NCBI RefSeq assembly: GCF_008244685.1
Contig: NZ_VTFT01000001.1
Location: forward strand, 475,248-539,247
DNA length: 64,000 nucleotides
Direction of reading: 5' to 3'
Source: Luteimonas viscosa
GTDB lineage: Bacteria > Pseudomonadota > Gammaproteobacteria > Xanthomonadales > Xanthomonadaceae
The position numbers and the translations under genes were made by a program. This document shows, in pieces, positions 47,837 through 64,000 of this stretch; positions within the stretch are counted from its first letter, which is position 1, and each line of letters begins with the position of its first letter. The notes beneath the pieces were generated by a model that was not told the DNA's origin, made no database searches, and saw only the letters and a program-made list of their open reading frames with translations.

Positions 47837-48322
47837 TCAGCTGCCATCGCGCACCAGCAGGCACACCGCCAGCGCAGCGATGCCTTCGGCGCGACCGGTG
47901 AAACCCAGCCGCTCGCTGGTCGTGGCCTTGACGCTGATGTCGTCGACGCCGACCCCGAGCTCGACGGCGATCAGCGCGCGCATCGCCGGCGCGTGCGGGC
48001 CCACCTTCGGCTGCTCGCAGACCACGGTGACGTCGGCATTGCCCACGCGCCAGCCGCGCTCGCGCAGCAGGCCGTCGCAGCGGCGCAGGAACGTGCGGCT
48101 TTCGGCGCCCTTCCAGCGCGGGTCCGACGGCGGGAAATGCGCGCCGATGTCGCCAAGCGCGAGTGCACCGAGCATCGCATCGCACAGGGCGTGCAGGACC
48201 ACGTCGCCATCGCTGTGCGCGAGCACGCCGCGGTCGTGCGGCACGCGGATGCCGCCGAGCATGACGTGGTCGCCTTCGCCGAAGGCATGGACGTCGTAGC
48301 CCTGGCCGATGCGCACGTTCAC
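47837..48322 (-). CDS. ispF: 2-C-methyl-D-erythritol 2,4-cyclodiphosphate synthase
   Basis: This 161-residue enzyme of the MEP isoprenoid pathway forms the cyclodiphosphate. [11 protein letters not shown] (zinc Asp/His), [20 protein letters not shown] and [15 protein letters not shown] are signatures. The start is a GTG overlapping the stop codon of the upstream gene (GTGA), giving tight translational coupling. Length is usual (157-160). Confidence 0.95.
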   Translation of the reverse strand: MNVRIGQGYDVHAFGEGDHVMLGGIRVPHDRGVLAHSDGDVVLHALCDAMLGALALGDIGAHFPPSDPRWKGAESRTFLRRCDGLLRERGWRVGNADVTVVCEQPKVGPHAPAMRALIAVELGVGVDDISVKATTSERLGFTGRAEGIAALAVCLLVRDGS

Positions 48323-48765
48323 GGCAGGAACAGCTCCACGACGCGGTTCATGTCGACATGGCGGATCAGGGCGGCGGCCTCCGCCGACACGCGCGGATCC
48401 GCGAACAGCCCCTCCCCGGCCATCTCGCCGACCCGGCCGAACGCGCGCTGGAAGGCGTCTTCGCCCGTTCCCTCGCGGAACGCCTGCTTCGCCTGCGCGG
48501 CGCAATCGACCGTCAACAGCCGCTCCATCAGCGCGCCCATCGCCTGGTTGGCGGTATCGCGCTGCGCCTGGCTGACCTGCGCCATGCCCTCGAGGTCGGG
48601 ATGCAGCGCGATCGCCGAGAACATCCACTGCACCAGGGTGCGCTTGTCGTCCGCGCCGGCGGATGCGACCACGCACGCTTCCAGTCCGGCCGGCCCTTCC
48701 TGCGCGACCGCCCACGGCGACACCGCCGCCATGACCGCGAACACCACCGCCTGTACATGCTTCAT
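48319..48765 (-). CDS. Secreted hypothetical protein between ispD and ispF
   Basis: A 148-residue exported protein (leader [20 protein letters not shown]). The mature part is helical with two Cys (LEACVV and TVDCAAQ), perhaps a disulfide. No family recognised. Its start overlaps the ispD stop codon and its stop overlaps the ispF start, each by 4 bases, so it is embedded in the isoprenoid operon. The normal arrangement is ispD followed directly by ispF or a fused enzyme. Confidence 0.8.
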   Translation of the reverse strand: MKHVQAVVFAVMAAVSPWAVAQEGPAGLEACVVASAGADDKRTLVQWMFSAIALHPDLEGMAQVSQAQRDTANQAMGALMERLLTVDCAAQAKQAFREGTGEDAFQRAFGRVGEMAGEGLFADPRVSAEAAALIRHVDMNRVVELFLP

Positions 48766-49487
48766 GCGCGAATCTCCTCCTGGCGCCGCGACAGCGCGAA
48801 CTCGAATCGCGCGAGGTCGCTGGCGGTCGTGATCTTGAAATTGTCCTCGTCGCCCTCGACCAGCAGCGGCCTCATGCCCTGGCGCTCCATCGCCATCGCC
48901 TCGTCGGTCACCGCGATCCCCGCTTCGCTTGCCGCCTCCAGCGCCCGCGTCAGCTGCAGGCGCCGGAACAGTTGCGGGGTGAGCGCGCGCCACAGCCGTT
49001 CGCGCGGCTCGGTCCGGTCGATGCCGCCGTCGTTGCCCGCGCGCTTGAGCGTGTCGCGCACCGGCGCGGCGAGGATCGCGCCGACCGGGTCGTTGCGGCC
49101 GCGCTCGATCAAGGCCGTCAGGTCGTCCTGTCGCAGGTTCGGGCGCGCGGCATCGTGCACCAGCACGAAATCGTCGGCCCGGACTTCGTCGGGCAGCGCG
49201 AGAAGGCCGGCCAGCACCGAGTCCGCCCGCGATTCGCCGCCCGTGCAGCGCAGCAGCGCCTTTCCGGCGATCTCGTCCCATCCGGGCCAGAGCGGATCAT
49301 CGGCGGCCAAGACCACCACCGCACCGCGGACGCCGGGGTTCGACAGCAGCGCCTCGAGCGTGTGCCGGATCAGCGGACTGCCTGCGACCTGTGCGTACTG
49401 CTTCGGATGCGCGCCACCGAAGCGCGTACCGCGCCCGGCGGCCGGCACGATCGCCCAGACACCGGTCCGGCTCTCATCCGTGGTCAC
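48762..49487 (-). CDS. ispD: 2-C-methyl-D-erythritol 4-phosphate cytidylyltransferase
   Basis: This 241-residue enzyme of the MEP pathway makes CDP-methylerythritol. The nucleotide-binding motif [30 protein letters not shown] and the C-terminal [18 protein letters not shown] are intact. The ATG overlaps the ftsB stop codon by 4 bases. Family length 230-240. Confidence 0.95.
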   Translation of the reverse strand: MTTDESRTGVWAIVPAAGRGTRFGGAHPKQYAQVAGSPLIRHTLEALLSNPGVRGAVVVLAADDPLWPGWDEIAGKALLRCTGGESRADSVLAGLLALPDEVRADDFVLVHDAARPNLRQDDLTALIERGRNDPVGAILAAPVRDTLKRAGNDGGIDRTEPRERLWRALTPQLFRRLQLTRALEAASEAGIAVTDEAMAMERQGMRPLLVEGDEDNFKITTASDLARFEFALSRRQEEIRA

Positions 49488-49822
49488 GGCGCGTCTCCCG
49501 CATCTTCCTCATCCGCCGCCATGCCCGGCGGCGGCACGCGCTCGTCGTCGACCACGCGGTAGAAGGTCTCGCCCGGCTTGATCATCCCAAGTTCGTTGCG
49601 CGCACGTTCCTCGATGGCCGCTTCGCCCGACTTCAGGTCGGCGACTTCGGCCGCCAGTGCGGCATTGCGCTGCTCCAGGCCCTCGTTCTGGCGACGCTGC
49701 TGCACGACCCGGGCGTCGAGTTCCTCCACCGCGCGGGTGCCGCCGTTGCCCAGCCACAGGCGGTACTGCAGCCATCCCAGCAGCACCACCAGCGCCAGCA
49801 GCATCCAACGCAACCAGCGCAT
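49484..49822 (-). CDS. ftsB: Cell division protein FtsB
   Basis: A 112-residue bitopic protein of the FtsQLB divisome complex. One N-terminal transmembrane segment ([20 protein letters not shown]) is followed by a coiled coil ([20 protein letters not shown]) and the conserved [18 protein letters not shown]. The eno-ftsB-ispD order is standard in gammaproteobacteria. It lies 12 bases after eno. Confidence 0.94.
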   Translation of the reverse strand: MRWLRWMLLALVVLLGWLQYRLWLGNGGTRAVEELDARVVQQRRQNEGLEQRNAALAAEVADLKSGEAAIEERARNELGMIKPGETFYRVVDDERVPPPGMAADEEDAGDAP

Positions 49823-49834
49823 CGCGGCGATCCG

Positions 49835-53839
<4,005 letters not shown>

Positions 53840-53910
53840 CTACAGGCTCGCGTCCGCGGTTGCCGCCCCTGCCGGACCGTGGCGGCGGGCCGCGGGCGCA
53901 CAGCCGCGCG

Positions 53911-56390
<2,480 letters not shown>

Positions 56391-56503
56391 GCGGGCGGTT
56401 CACGCGTTGGTCGTGGCCAAGGCTGATAGCTCCCACGGTAGTCACCGTTACTGCGACAGTGCTTTCCGGTCGCGTTGCGTTACCTGTTTTCCCGCGTTCT
56501 GAT

Positions 56504-56616
56504 GGGCCTCGCCGCAACCGGGAGCCCTTTGCGGCGAATGTCCCCCGGCCTGCGCCTTCAGGCGCAGGCCTCCTACTTGATTTCGCCGCAAAGGGCTCCC
56601 GACCGCAGCGAGGCCC
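56504..56616 (+). repeat. Composite element locus 2, hairpin module A
   Basis: Outer arms of 35 bases (56504-56538 and 56582-56616) pair with a few mismatches. The inner 43-base core has TGTCCCCC, an inner stem-loop (CTGCGCC TTCA GGCGCAG within GGC...GCC) and TCCTACTTGAT. It shares the core and stem position, but not stem sequence, with module A at 18044. It lies 114 bases after the parE stop codon. Confidence 0.85.
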
Positions 56617-56695
56617 GGCTGACGGATGGTTGCGTGAAGCGGGTGGCATATCCCGGGGGGTGCTGTAAGCCGGAACTACCACGATCTCGACACGC

Positions 56696-56787
56696 GGGTG
56701 CGGATGCCCCTGGGTGCGAAATCAAGGAGGAGGCAACGGCCGCAAGACGTTGCCGGGGAACATTCGTACCCAGGGGTAGCCGTACCC
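56696..56787 (-). repeat. Composite element locus 2, hairpin module B (inverted)
   Basis: Reverse-orientation core (56721-56762) between 25-base arms nearly identical in sequence to module B at 18232. It lies 79 bases after module A, as at locus 1. The rest of the 518-base gap to the GH43 gene (56788-56908) contains an AG-rich run near 56864-56881 but no gene. Confidence 0.85.
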
Positions 56788-56908
56788 GGCGCCCCGCAGG
56801 CACACCCCCAAGCGCTTTCTCCAGCTAGGGGGGGCGAACACGCCCGCAACCCTGCTCCTACCAGAGAGAGAGAAAGAGAAGCGCAAGTCGCGCGGTCACC
56901 GCACGGTT

Positions 56909-59011
56909 TCAATCCCGACGGCGCCATCGCAGCACGGTGCCGTCCTTGCGGTCCGGCCGCGCGCCTGGTCGGTCAGCCGCGTAGGGTTCGCCGCTGTCGG
57001 GCAGGATGCCGAGGTAACGATGGGTCTTCATCGACAGCAGCATGAACTCGCCGCGCAACAGGTCCTGCCACATGAACAGGCTTGCAGGCGATTGTTCCGG
57101 CAGCAGCCGCACGTCGGCCGACAGGCCGATGCCGACCACGGTCAGGAAGCCGCTGCCGTCCATCGCTTCGAGTGCCACCTGGCCGCGGCCGCGATCGTGC
57201 ACGCGGAAACGCGCGCCGTCAGACTTCGCCTCGTCCGAATCCGCGGCGACCGGCTGCAGAACGCCCAGTGGATGCACCCGCGCCACGGTGGCGTCGCCCA
57301 GGTTCGACAGCGTCACCACCTGCCCCAAGGGGAGGTTGCGCGAGCGGTCGGCCAGCGGCTCGTGCACGCGGAAGTCGTCGAAGTCGGCATGGCCGCCTTC
57401 TCCAGCGCCGGTGTTGAACGCGAACAGCGCGTAGCGCGAACCCTGGAAGGTCTTGAGCTGGTACGGCAGGCGCACGGGTTCCCCGATGTCGGTGAAACGC
57501 TCGCCGTCGAGGCTCCACGCGTAGCGTGCGAGATCGTCGTCGTAGTCGCCGGCCACGCGCAGGTACACCTCGCTCGATTCCAGCGGCACGTCCACATGCC
57601 GATCGCCGAGCTGCGAATACCAGCGCAGCAAGACGCCCGCCTTGCTGCGCACGACGCCCAGCCACGACGCGGGCATGTTGAGCAGGCCGAGGCCGGCGAC
57701 GTCGCCCGGCGCGAGGCCGGAAGCATCCAGCCGCACGGTCGCCATGGACTCGGGACCGATCACGCGCTGTGTCAGGGTGTTTCGCGCCCACAGGAAATCG
57801 TCAGCGGGCAGCGCATGCAGGCGCAGCGCGCCCGGCCGCTCGACCAGCGACCACTTGCCGTCGACCGGCTGGTGGTTCCATTGCCAGACCGGTTTCAGCG
57901 CATCCGTGGAGAAATCGTCGCTGCGTGCATAGGTCGCGTGCGGCGGCGTCTCGACACCGACATCCGGCTTGAGCCACGTGCGCGGCGAACGGCCGAGGTT
58001 GCCGGCCAGGCCGAAGTACGGCCAGCCGTCCCGCCAGGTCACCGGCGACAGGAACGTGGTACGACCGATGGACTTCACGTCCATCATCGAAAAACCCCAC
58101 CAGTCGCCGTTCGGGGTCTGCACGATCCCACCCTGGTGCAGCGGCACCGCGCCCAGCGCATTGTCGCCCGGCTTGTGCATCGAGAAGCGCGTCGCCCCGG
58201 TCGGCACCGGCGTGCGTTGGCCCACGCCGTCCTCCCACCAGCCGCGCCGGGTGCCCATGGTTTCGCTGGCGCTGATCGCCACCGTCTCCCAGGGTCCGTC
58301 CGGCCGGTCGGCACGCGCGGCCTGCATCCGTCCCACCGGCGCGTAGTTGGCGCTGATGATGTAGTAGCGGCCGTCGACCTTGTAGAAATGGTGACCCTCG
58401 CCCATGCCGTTGCCGGCGGGGATGATCACCCGCTCGCTGCCCTCGACCACGCCGCTGAGGTCGGCCTTCAGCTCGACCAGCCGCACCTCGTTGTAGTTGA
58501 ACACCGCATACACCCGGCCGTCGTCGTCGAACAGCACCGAGAGGTCGTGCAGGTTGCGGTCGATCCGCGAATGCGTCCACGGACCCGCCGGATCGGTCGC
58601 GGTGAACACGTGCAGGCCGCGCTGGTTGATGTTGGCGAAGATGTGGAACCGGCCGTCGTGGAAGCGCAGGCTCGGCGCCCAGATGCCCTGCCCGTACAGG
58701 TCGCGGCCGTCCTCGAGCCGGTATTCGGGGCCGGGCGGGAAGCCGGTCATCGCGTAGGACAGGAATTCCCAGTTCACCAGGTCGCGCGAGCGCAGGACCG
58801 GCAGGCCGGGCACGGCGTGCATCGTGGTGCCGGTCATGTAGAACCAGTCACCGACGCGAATCAGGTCGGGGTCGGAGAACTCGTCGTAGAGCAGCGGGTT
58901 GGTGAAGGTACCGTTGCCGTTGTCGGCACTCCAGGTAGTGGTGCGCTCGCTGGCGTGGACCGGCGGCAGGGCCAGCAGGACGCACAGCAGCCAGGGAGCG
59001 AAAAGCCTCAC
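56909..59011 (-). CDS. Secreted GH43-family glycosidase with C-terminal beta-sandwich and beta-trefoil-like domains
   Basis: A 700-residue exported enzyme. The start is a GTG (59011) with a perfect AAGGAGG site 5 bases upstream; a signal peptide (FAPWLLCVLLALPPVHA) follows. The five-bladed GH43 propeller starts at NPLLYDEFSDPDLIRVGDWF (catalytic Asp), with the general acid Glu likely in GMGEGHHFYKVDG. A lectin-like beta-sandwich spans about 370-560. The last about 110 residues (GRFRVHDRGRGQVALEAMDG) resemble a beta-trefoil/fascin-type fold. Activity is beta-xylosidase or alpha-L-arabinofuranosidase class; the neighbouring furanose transporter favours arabinose-type substrates. Confidence 0.83.
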   Translation of the reverse strand: MRLFAPWLLCVLLALPPVHASERTTTWSADNGNGTFTNPLLYDEFSDPDLIRVGDWFYMTGTTMHAVPGLPVLRSRDLVNWEFLSYAMTGFPPGPEYRLEDGRDLYGQGIWAPSLRFHDGRFHIFANINQRGLHVFTATDPAGPWTHSRIDRNLHDLSVLFDDDGRVYAVFNYNEVRLVELKADLSGVVEGSERVIIPAGNGMGEGHHFYKVDGRYYIISANYAPVGRMQAARADRPDGPWETVAISASETMGTRRGWWEDGVGQRTPVPTGATRFSMHKPGDNALGAVPLHQGGIVQTPNGDWWGFSMMDVKSIGRTTFLSPVTWRDGWPYFGLAGNLGRSPRTWLKPDVGVETPPHATYARSDDFSTDALKPVWQWNHQPVDGKWSLVERPGALRLHALPADDFLWARNTLTQRVIGPESMATVRLDASGLAPGDVAGLGLLNMPASWLGVVRSKAGVLLRWYSQLGDRHVDVPLESSEVYLRVAGDYDDDLARYAWSLDGERFTDIGEPVRLPYQLKTFQGSRYALFAFNTGAGEGGHADFDDFRVHEPLADRSRNLPLGQVVTLSNLGDATVARVHPLGVLQPVAADSDEAKSDGARFRVHDRGRGQVALEAMDGSGFLTVVGIGLSADVRLLPEQSPASLFMWQDLLRGEFMLLSMKTHRYLGILPDSGEPYAADRPGARPDRKDGTVLRWRRRD

Positions 59012-59155
59012 GCGCACCTCCTTTCGATCATCTTGAGCATGGTCGTGCCAAGCCGGCAACTACGATTCGTTCGCTTGCGTCGCCGTGGATGTCCAGCACT
59101 TCGTTCTGGTGTGATGAAGCGCTTCCGGCCCTCGCGGAAACGACGGCAGAAGGGA

Positions 59156-60169
59156 TCAGCCGGCGCCGCCCCGTTTCGCCAGCAGCCGCTGCATCAGGCA
59201 GAACATCAGCAACAACGCGCCGATGGCGATGCGCGTCCACCACGAGCTCAGCGTGCCGTCGAACACGATCAGGGTCTGGATCAGGCCCAGCACCAGCACG
59301 CCGAACAGGGTGCCCAGCAGGTAGCCGCTGCCGCCCGCGAGCAGCGTGCCGCCGATTACCACCGCGGCGATCGCGTCGAGTTCCAGCCCCGAGGCATGCA
59401 GGCTGTAGCCGCTGAGCATGTAGAAGGTGTAGACCACGCCGGCCAGCGCGGAGCAGAAGCCGCTGAGCGCGTACACGCGCACCAGGGTGGCGTCGACCGG
59501 CAGGCCCATCAGGTGCGCCGACTGCTCGTTGCCGCCGATCGCGTACACCGCGCGGCCGAACCGGGTCATGCCGGCCAGCAGCGCGCCGCCGGCCACCACC
59601 AGCAGCGCGATCACCGCGCCCACCGACAGCGAAGCGCCGCCGCCCACCGGGATGCGCAGGCTCGCCACCGCGACGTGGAAGGCGTGGTCGATGCCGATCG
59701 AGTCCACGCTCACCAGGGTCGCCGCGCCGCGCGCGAGGAACATGCCGGCTAGGGTCACGACGAACGGCTGCAGCCGGTAGCGCTGGATCATCGCACCCAT
59801 GGTCGCGCCGAATGTCGTGCCCAGCACCAGCACCGCCGCGATCGCGGCCAGCGGATGCCAGCCGTGCTGCTGCACCAGGCTGGCCAGCAGCACCGTGCTG
59901 AACGCGACCACCGCGCCCACCGACAGGTCGATGCCGCCGGTGAGGATCACGAAGGTCATGCCGACCGCGACGATCAGCACGAAGCCGTTGTCGATGAACA
60001 GGTTGAGGAACACCTGCGGTCGCAGGAAGCCGTCGTACAGCACGCCGCCGGCGATCGACATCGCCAGGAACAGCGACACCGTGACCGCGAGCGAGACGTA
60101 GCGCGGATCGCGCCACAGGCGGCCCAGCCCGCCCGCCTGCAGCAGCCCGCGCAGCGGCACCGCGCTCAT
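59156..60169 (-). CDS. yjfF: Sugar ABC transporter permease (YjfF-like)
   Basis: A 337-residue inner-membrane permease of the RbsC/AraH class. FVILTGGIDLSVGAVVAFST and YAIGGNEQSAHLMGLPVDAT are family signatures (GG and the cytoplasmic coupling loop). About 8-10 transmembrane segments. The ATG overlaps the stop codon of the second permease (ATGA). The pairing with a second permease and YtfR/YtfQ homologues matches the E. coli furanose (galactofuranose) system. Confidence 0.88.
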   Translation of the reverse strand: MSAVPLRGLLQAGGLGRLWRDPRYVSLAVTVSLFLAMSIAGGVLYDGFLRPQVFLNLFIDNGFVLIVAVGMTFVILTGGIDLSVGAVVAFSTVLLASLVQQHGWHPLAAIAAVLVLGTTFGATMGAMIQRYRLQPFVVTLAGMFLARGAATLVSVDSIGIDHAFHVAVASLRIPVGGGASLSVGAVIALLVVAGGALLAGMTRFGRAVYAIGGNEQSAHLMGLPVDATLVRVYALSGFCSALAGVVYTFYMLSGYSLHASGLELDAIAAVVIGGTLLAGGSGYLLGTLFGVLVLGLIQTLIVFDGTLSSWWTRIAIGALLLMFCLMQRLLAKRGGAG

Positions 60170-61214
60170 GCGGTCCCCCGCTGCGGGCGTCGCACCAGCG
60201 CGCGCACCTGTCCTCGGAACTGCGGGGACTGCAGCAGCAGCACCGCCAGCACCAGCAGCGCCTTGACCACCAGGTTGACCTGCGGCGGCACGCCGATGGC
60301 GTAGATGGTGGTGGTCAATGTCTGGATGATGAGCGCGCCGACCAGGCTGCCGGCCAGGCTGAAGCGCCCGCCCGCGAGCGCGGTGCCGCCGATCGCCACC
60401 GCGAGGATCGCGTCGAGCTCGAGCAGTTGCCCGGCGTTGTTGGCATCGGCGCTGGCCACGTTCGAACTCACCAGCACGCCAGCCAGACCGGCGCAGAACC
60501 CGGAGAACACGTACAGCGACAGGGTGATCGCGCGCGCACGCACGCCGGCCACGTGCGCGGCCACCGGATTGTGGCCGATCGCGCGCACGAACAGGCCGAG
60601 CGCGGTGCGGTCGAGCAGCAGCTTGAGCGCGGCGAACACCGCCAGCACCACGAACAGCGCGAACGGCAGGCCGAGCAGGAAACCGGTGCCGAGGAAGCCG
60701 TAGGGCGCGTAATAGATGGTCAGGATCTGGCCGTCGCTGACCAGCTGCGCGATGCCGCGTCCGGCCACCATCAGGATCAGGGTGGCGATGATCGGCTGCA
60801 TGCCCACCTTCACCACCAGCAACCCGTTCCACAGTCCGCACAGCGCGGCCGCGGCCAGCGCCGCGCCGATGGCGGCGAACAGCGGCGCCAGGCCGTCGCC
60901 GCCGCCGGTGGTCATGCGGGTGATGGTCCACGCGGCGACGGTCGCGGCGATCGCCAGCACCGCGCCGACCGAGATGTCGAGCCCGCGTACCGCGATCACC
61001 AGGGTCATGCCCAGCGAGACCAGGATCAGCGGCGCGGCGCGGTTGGCGATGTCGATCAGGTTGCCGTACAGGCGCCCGTCGCGCCATTCCAGCGACAGGA
61101 AGCCAGGATTGAACAGCCCGTTGCCGAGCAGCAGCAGCGCCAGCGCCAGCAACGGCCACAGCAGCGGATGGGCGAACGTGCGCCTGGCCATCGACGGTCG
61201 CAGCTCGCCGGACA

Positions 61215-61215
<1 letters not shown>
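60166..61215 (-). CDS. ytfT: Sugar ABC transporter permease (YtfT-like)
   Basis: A 349-residue permease paired with the YjfF-like protein. LVIAVRGLDISVGAVLAIAA and VRAIGHNPVAAHVAGVRARA are its motifs. The ATG overlaps the stop codon of the ATPase gene by one base (TGATG). Topology is that of the RbsC/XylH type. Confidence 0.88.
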
Positions 61216-62711
<1,496 letters not shown>

Positions 62712-62716
62712 GGGGC

Positions 62717-62866
62717 GGCCCTCATCCGCCCTTCGGGCACCTTCTCCCGAAATCGGGAGAAGGAACAGCGTGCGCAACACGCGAAGCTGAGGGCCAGGCA
62801 GGAGCATCTGCCCCTCTCCCGCTTGCGGGAGAGGGAAAGCGCGCGTAGCGCGCGAGGGTGAGGGCC
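62717..62866. repeat. REP-like palindrome cluster between the binding-protein and ATPase genes
   Basis: A 150-base block with perfect hairpins at 62728-62738, 62740-62763 (CCTTCTCCCGA-AA-TCGGGAGAAGG) and 62812-62835 (CCCTCTCCCGC-TT-GCGGGAGAGGG). It is bounded by inverted GGCCCTCA at the left and TGAGGGCC at the right, with a third TGAGGGCC in the middle. The family is shared with 51996-52092. It probably affects relative expression of the two genes, as REP elements do in maltose operons. Confidence 0.85.
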
Positions 62867-62883
62867 GTGTACACGCGCACGCC

Positions 62884-63864
62884 TCAGTACTTGCGGTTCG
62901 GCAGTTCGGCCTCGGCCTGGTCCTGGGTGAACACGCCCTCCTCCACCATCACCCGCTTCGGTACCTCGCGGCCGGCATGCACGTCGCGCACCAGTTGCGC
63001 CAGTTGCGGGCCGAGCAGCGGATTGCATTCGACGGTGGCGTTGAGCTTGCCCGCCTTCATCGCCTCGAAGGCGCCGCGCACGCCGTCGATCGAGACGATG
63101 CGGATGTCGGTGCCGGGCTTCATCCCGGCTTCCTCGATCGCCTGGATCGCGCCGATCGCCATGTCGTCGTTGTGCGCGAACAGCGCGTCGATGCCGTCGC
63201 CCTCGGCGCGCAGGAACGCCTCCATCACTTCCTTGCCCTTGGCCCGGGTGAAGTCGCCGCTCTGCGAGCGCACGATCTCGAAGCGGCTGTCGCCGTCGAT
63301 CACTTCCTTGAAGCCGCGCATGCGGTCGTTGGCCGGCGCCGAGCCCACGGTGCCCTGCAGTTCGACGATCCGGATCGGGCCCGGTTTGCCTTCGTTGTCC
63401 TCCAGCAGCCAGCGCGCGGCGCGGCGGCCTTCCTCGACGAAGTCGGAGCCCACCAGGGTGGCGTACAGCGAATCGTCGGACACGTTCACCGCGCGGTCGG
63501 TCAGCACCACGGGGATGCCCGCGGTCTTGGCCTCGCGCAGCACCGTGTCCCAGCCGGTTTCGACCACCGGCGAGAACGCGATCACGTCCACGCCCTGGGC
63601 GATGAACGAGCGCAGCGCCTTGATCTGGTTCTCCTGCTTCTGCTGCGCGTCGGAGAAGCGCAGGTCGAATTCCGGCGCGGCCAGCGACTCGCGCACCGAG
63701 CGCGTGTTCGCGGTGCGCCATTCGCTCTCGGCGCCCACCTGGCTGAAGCCGACCGTGATCGCGCCCTCGCCGGCGGCAGCCGTGTCCGCGCCACCCTCGC
63801 CGCCGGAACACCCCGCCAGCACCGCAGCGCACAGCAGCGCCGCCACACCCATCAGATTCCGCAT
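62884..63864 (-). CDS. ytfQ: Furanose/pentose-binding lipoprotein of the ABC transporter (YtfQ-like)
   Basis: A 326-residue substrate-binding lipoprotein with lipobox VLAGC near residue 19. ITVGFSQVGAESEWRTANTR and FSPVVETGWDTVLREAKTAG are characteristic of YtfQ. As a lipoprotein it would be anchored in the membrane, unlike soluble periplasmic E. coli YtfQ. A GGGAGC site precedes the ATG. The operon order is ytfQ, REP block, ytfR, ytfT, yjfF. Confidence 0.9.
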   Translation of the reverse strand: MRNLMGVAALLCAAVLAGCSGGEGGADTAAAGEGAITVGFSQVGAESEWRTANTRSVRESLAAPEFDLRFSDAQQKQENQIKALRSFIAQGVDVIAFSPVVETGWDTVLREAKTAGIPVVLTDRAVNVSDDSLYATLVGSDFVEEGRRAARWLLEDNEGKPGPIRIVELQGTVGSAPANDRMRGFKEVIDGDSRFEIVRSQSGDFTRAKGKEVMEAFLRAEGDGIDALFAHNDDMAIGAIQAIEEAGMKPGTDIRIVSIDGVRGAFEAMKAGKLNATVECNPLLGPQLAQLVRDVHAGREVPKRVMVEEGVFTQDQAEAELPNRKY

Positions 63865-63950
63865 CGCTTGCTCCCGGTTCGTCTCGCGCGATCACATGCG
63901 CACATGGTGCACCAGCGCGCGCCCGCGTGCGCGCGTCCGGCGCCTTGGTT

Positions 63951-64000
63951 TCAGGCCGCGGTATAGGCGGTCTTGACCGTGGTGTAGAACTCCACCGCGT
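63951..64000 (-). CDS. C-terminal tail of a dehydrogenase-like protein (N-terminus beyond the right edge)
   Basis: Only the last 16 codons are visible. The end AVEFYTTVKTAYTAA followed by a stop is of the type seen at the C-terminus of NAD(P)-dependent aldehyde dehydrogenases. It is just upstream of ytfQ on the same strand, so the full gene is likely the start of this sugar operon. The family assignment is weak given the short length. Confidence 0.4.
   Translation of the reverse strand, partial: AVEFYTTVKTAYTAA

Overview
The window is a stretch of high-GC gammaproteobacterial chromosome. It is most likely from the Lysobacteraceae/Xanthomonadaceae (Luteimonas or Lysobacter type). The basis is the gene order pyrG-kdsA-eno-ftsB-ispD-ispF-truD-surE-pcm-exoD-nlpD and ftsH-rlmE next to yhbY, the many secreted peptidases, and the very dense coding with long antisense shadow ORFs. 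No tRNA, rRNA, CRISPR array, prophage or transposase gene was found. The genus is inferred from synteny and protein style, not from a database search.

Layout. 1-9350: a secreted amidohydrolase cut by the left edge, an M3 dipeptidase, a sirtuin coupled to a periplasmic trehalase, cfa behind a 13-G tract, a DUF3298 lipoprotein and a cold-shock gene. 9.6-17.7 kb: an RluF-type pseudouridine synthase, a small acetyltransferase, a DUF4034-like protein, a rhomboid protease, a POT peptide transporter, an M14 carboxypeptidase and an MliC-type lipoprotein. 17.8-24.7 kb: a 33-residue lysine-rich protein, the first composite hairpin element, selO, a DeaD-type helicase, an amidotransferase and an MmyB-type regulator facing a small membrane protein. 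24.7-35 kb: a mostly minus-strand run (trhO, secreted leucyl aminopeptidase, APC permease, DUF6164, HD protein, YdcZ-type transporter, MHS transporter, S9 peptidase, spermidine-synthase-like protein). 35-42.8 kb: a secreted Arg/Gln-rich protein, a transglutaminase-like/TPR protein, a DksA-like zinc finger, folP preceded by a heptanucleotide array, ftsH, rlmE, yhbY and a Mth938-type protein. 42.9-54.3 kb: the long minus-strand housekeeping block from pyrG to nlpD. 54.5-64 kb: parE, the second composite hairpin element, a GH43 arabinosidase/xylosidase and a YtfQRT-YjfF furanose ABC transporter, ending in the tail of a probable dehydrogenase.

How the parts work together. The housekeeping block joins CTP, KDO and isoprenoid precursor synthesis with glycolysis, division (FtsB) and stationary-phase repair (SurE, Pcm). 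Many junctions overlap by 1-4 bases, so translational coupling is likely. The GH43 and ABC genes look like a hemicellulose side-chain unit: a secreted glycosidase releases a pentofuranose and the YtfQ-type system imports it. The secreted or membrane peptidases (M3, M14, M17, S9), POT importer and APC/MHS transporters fit a peptide-scavenging life.

Most notable finding. Two intergenic loci about 38 kb apart (18044-18323 and 56504-56787) carry the same two-hairpin composite. Each hairpin has a conserved internal loop held by stems whose sequence differs between copies but stays paired. That pattern of compensatory change indicates selection on a folded RNA or single-stranded DNA. Other repeats that may affect expression are a 21-unit heptamer array fused to the folP start codon, a G13 tract upstream of cfa, and a REP-like palindrome cluster between the binding-protein and ATPase genes of the furanose transporter.
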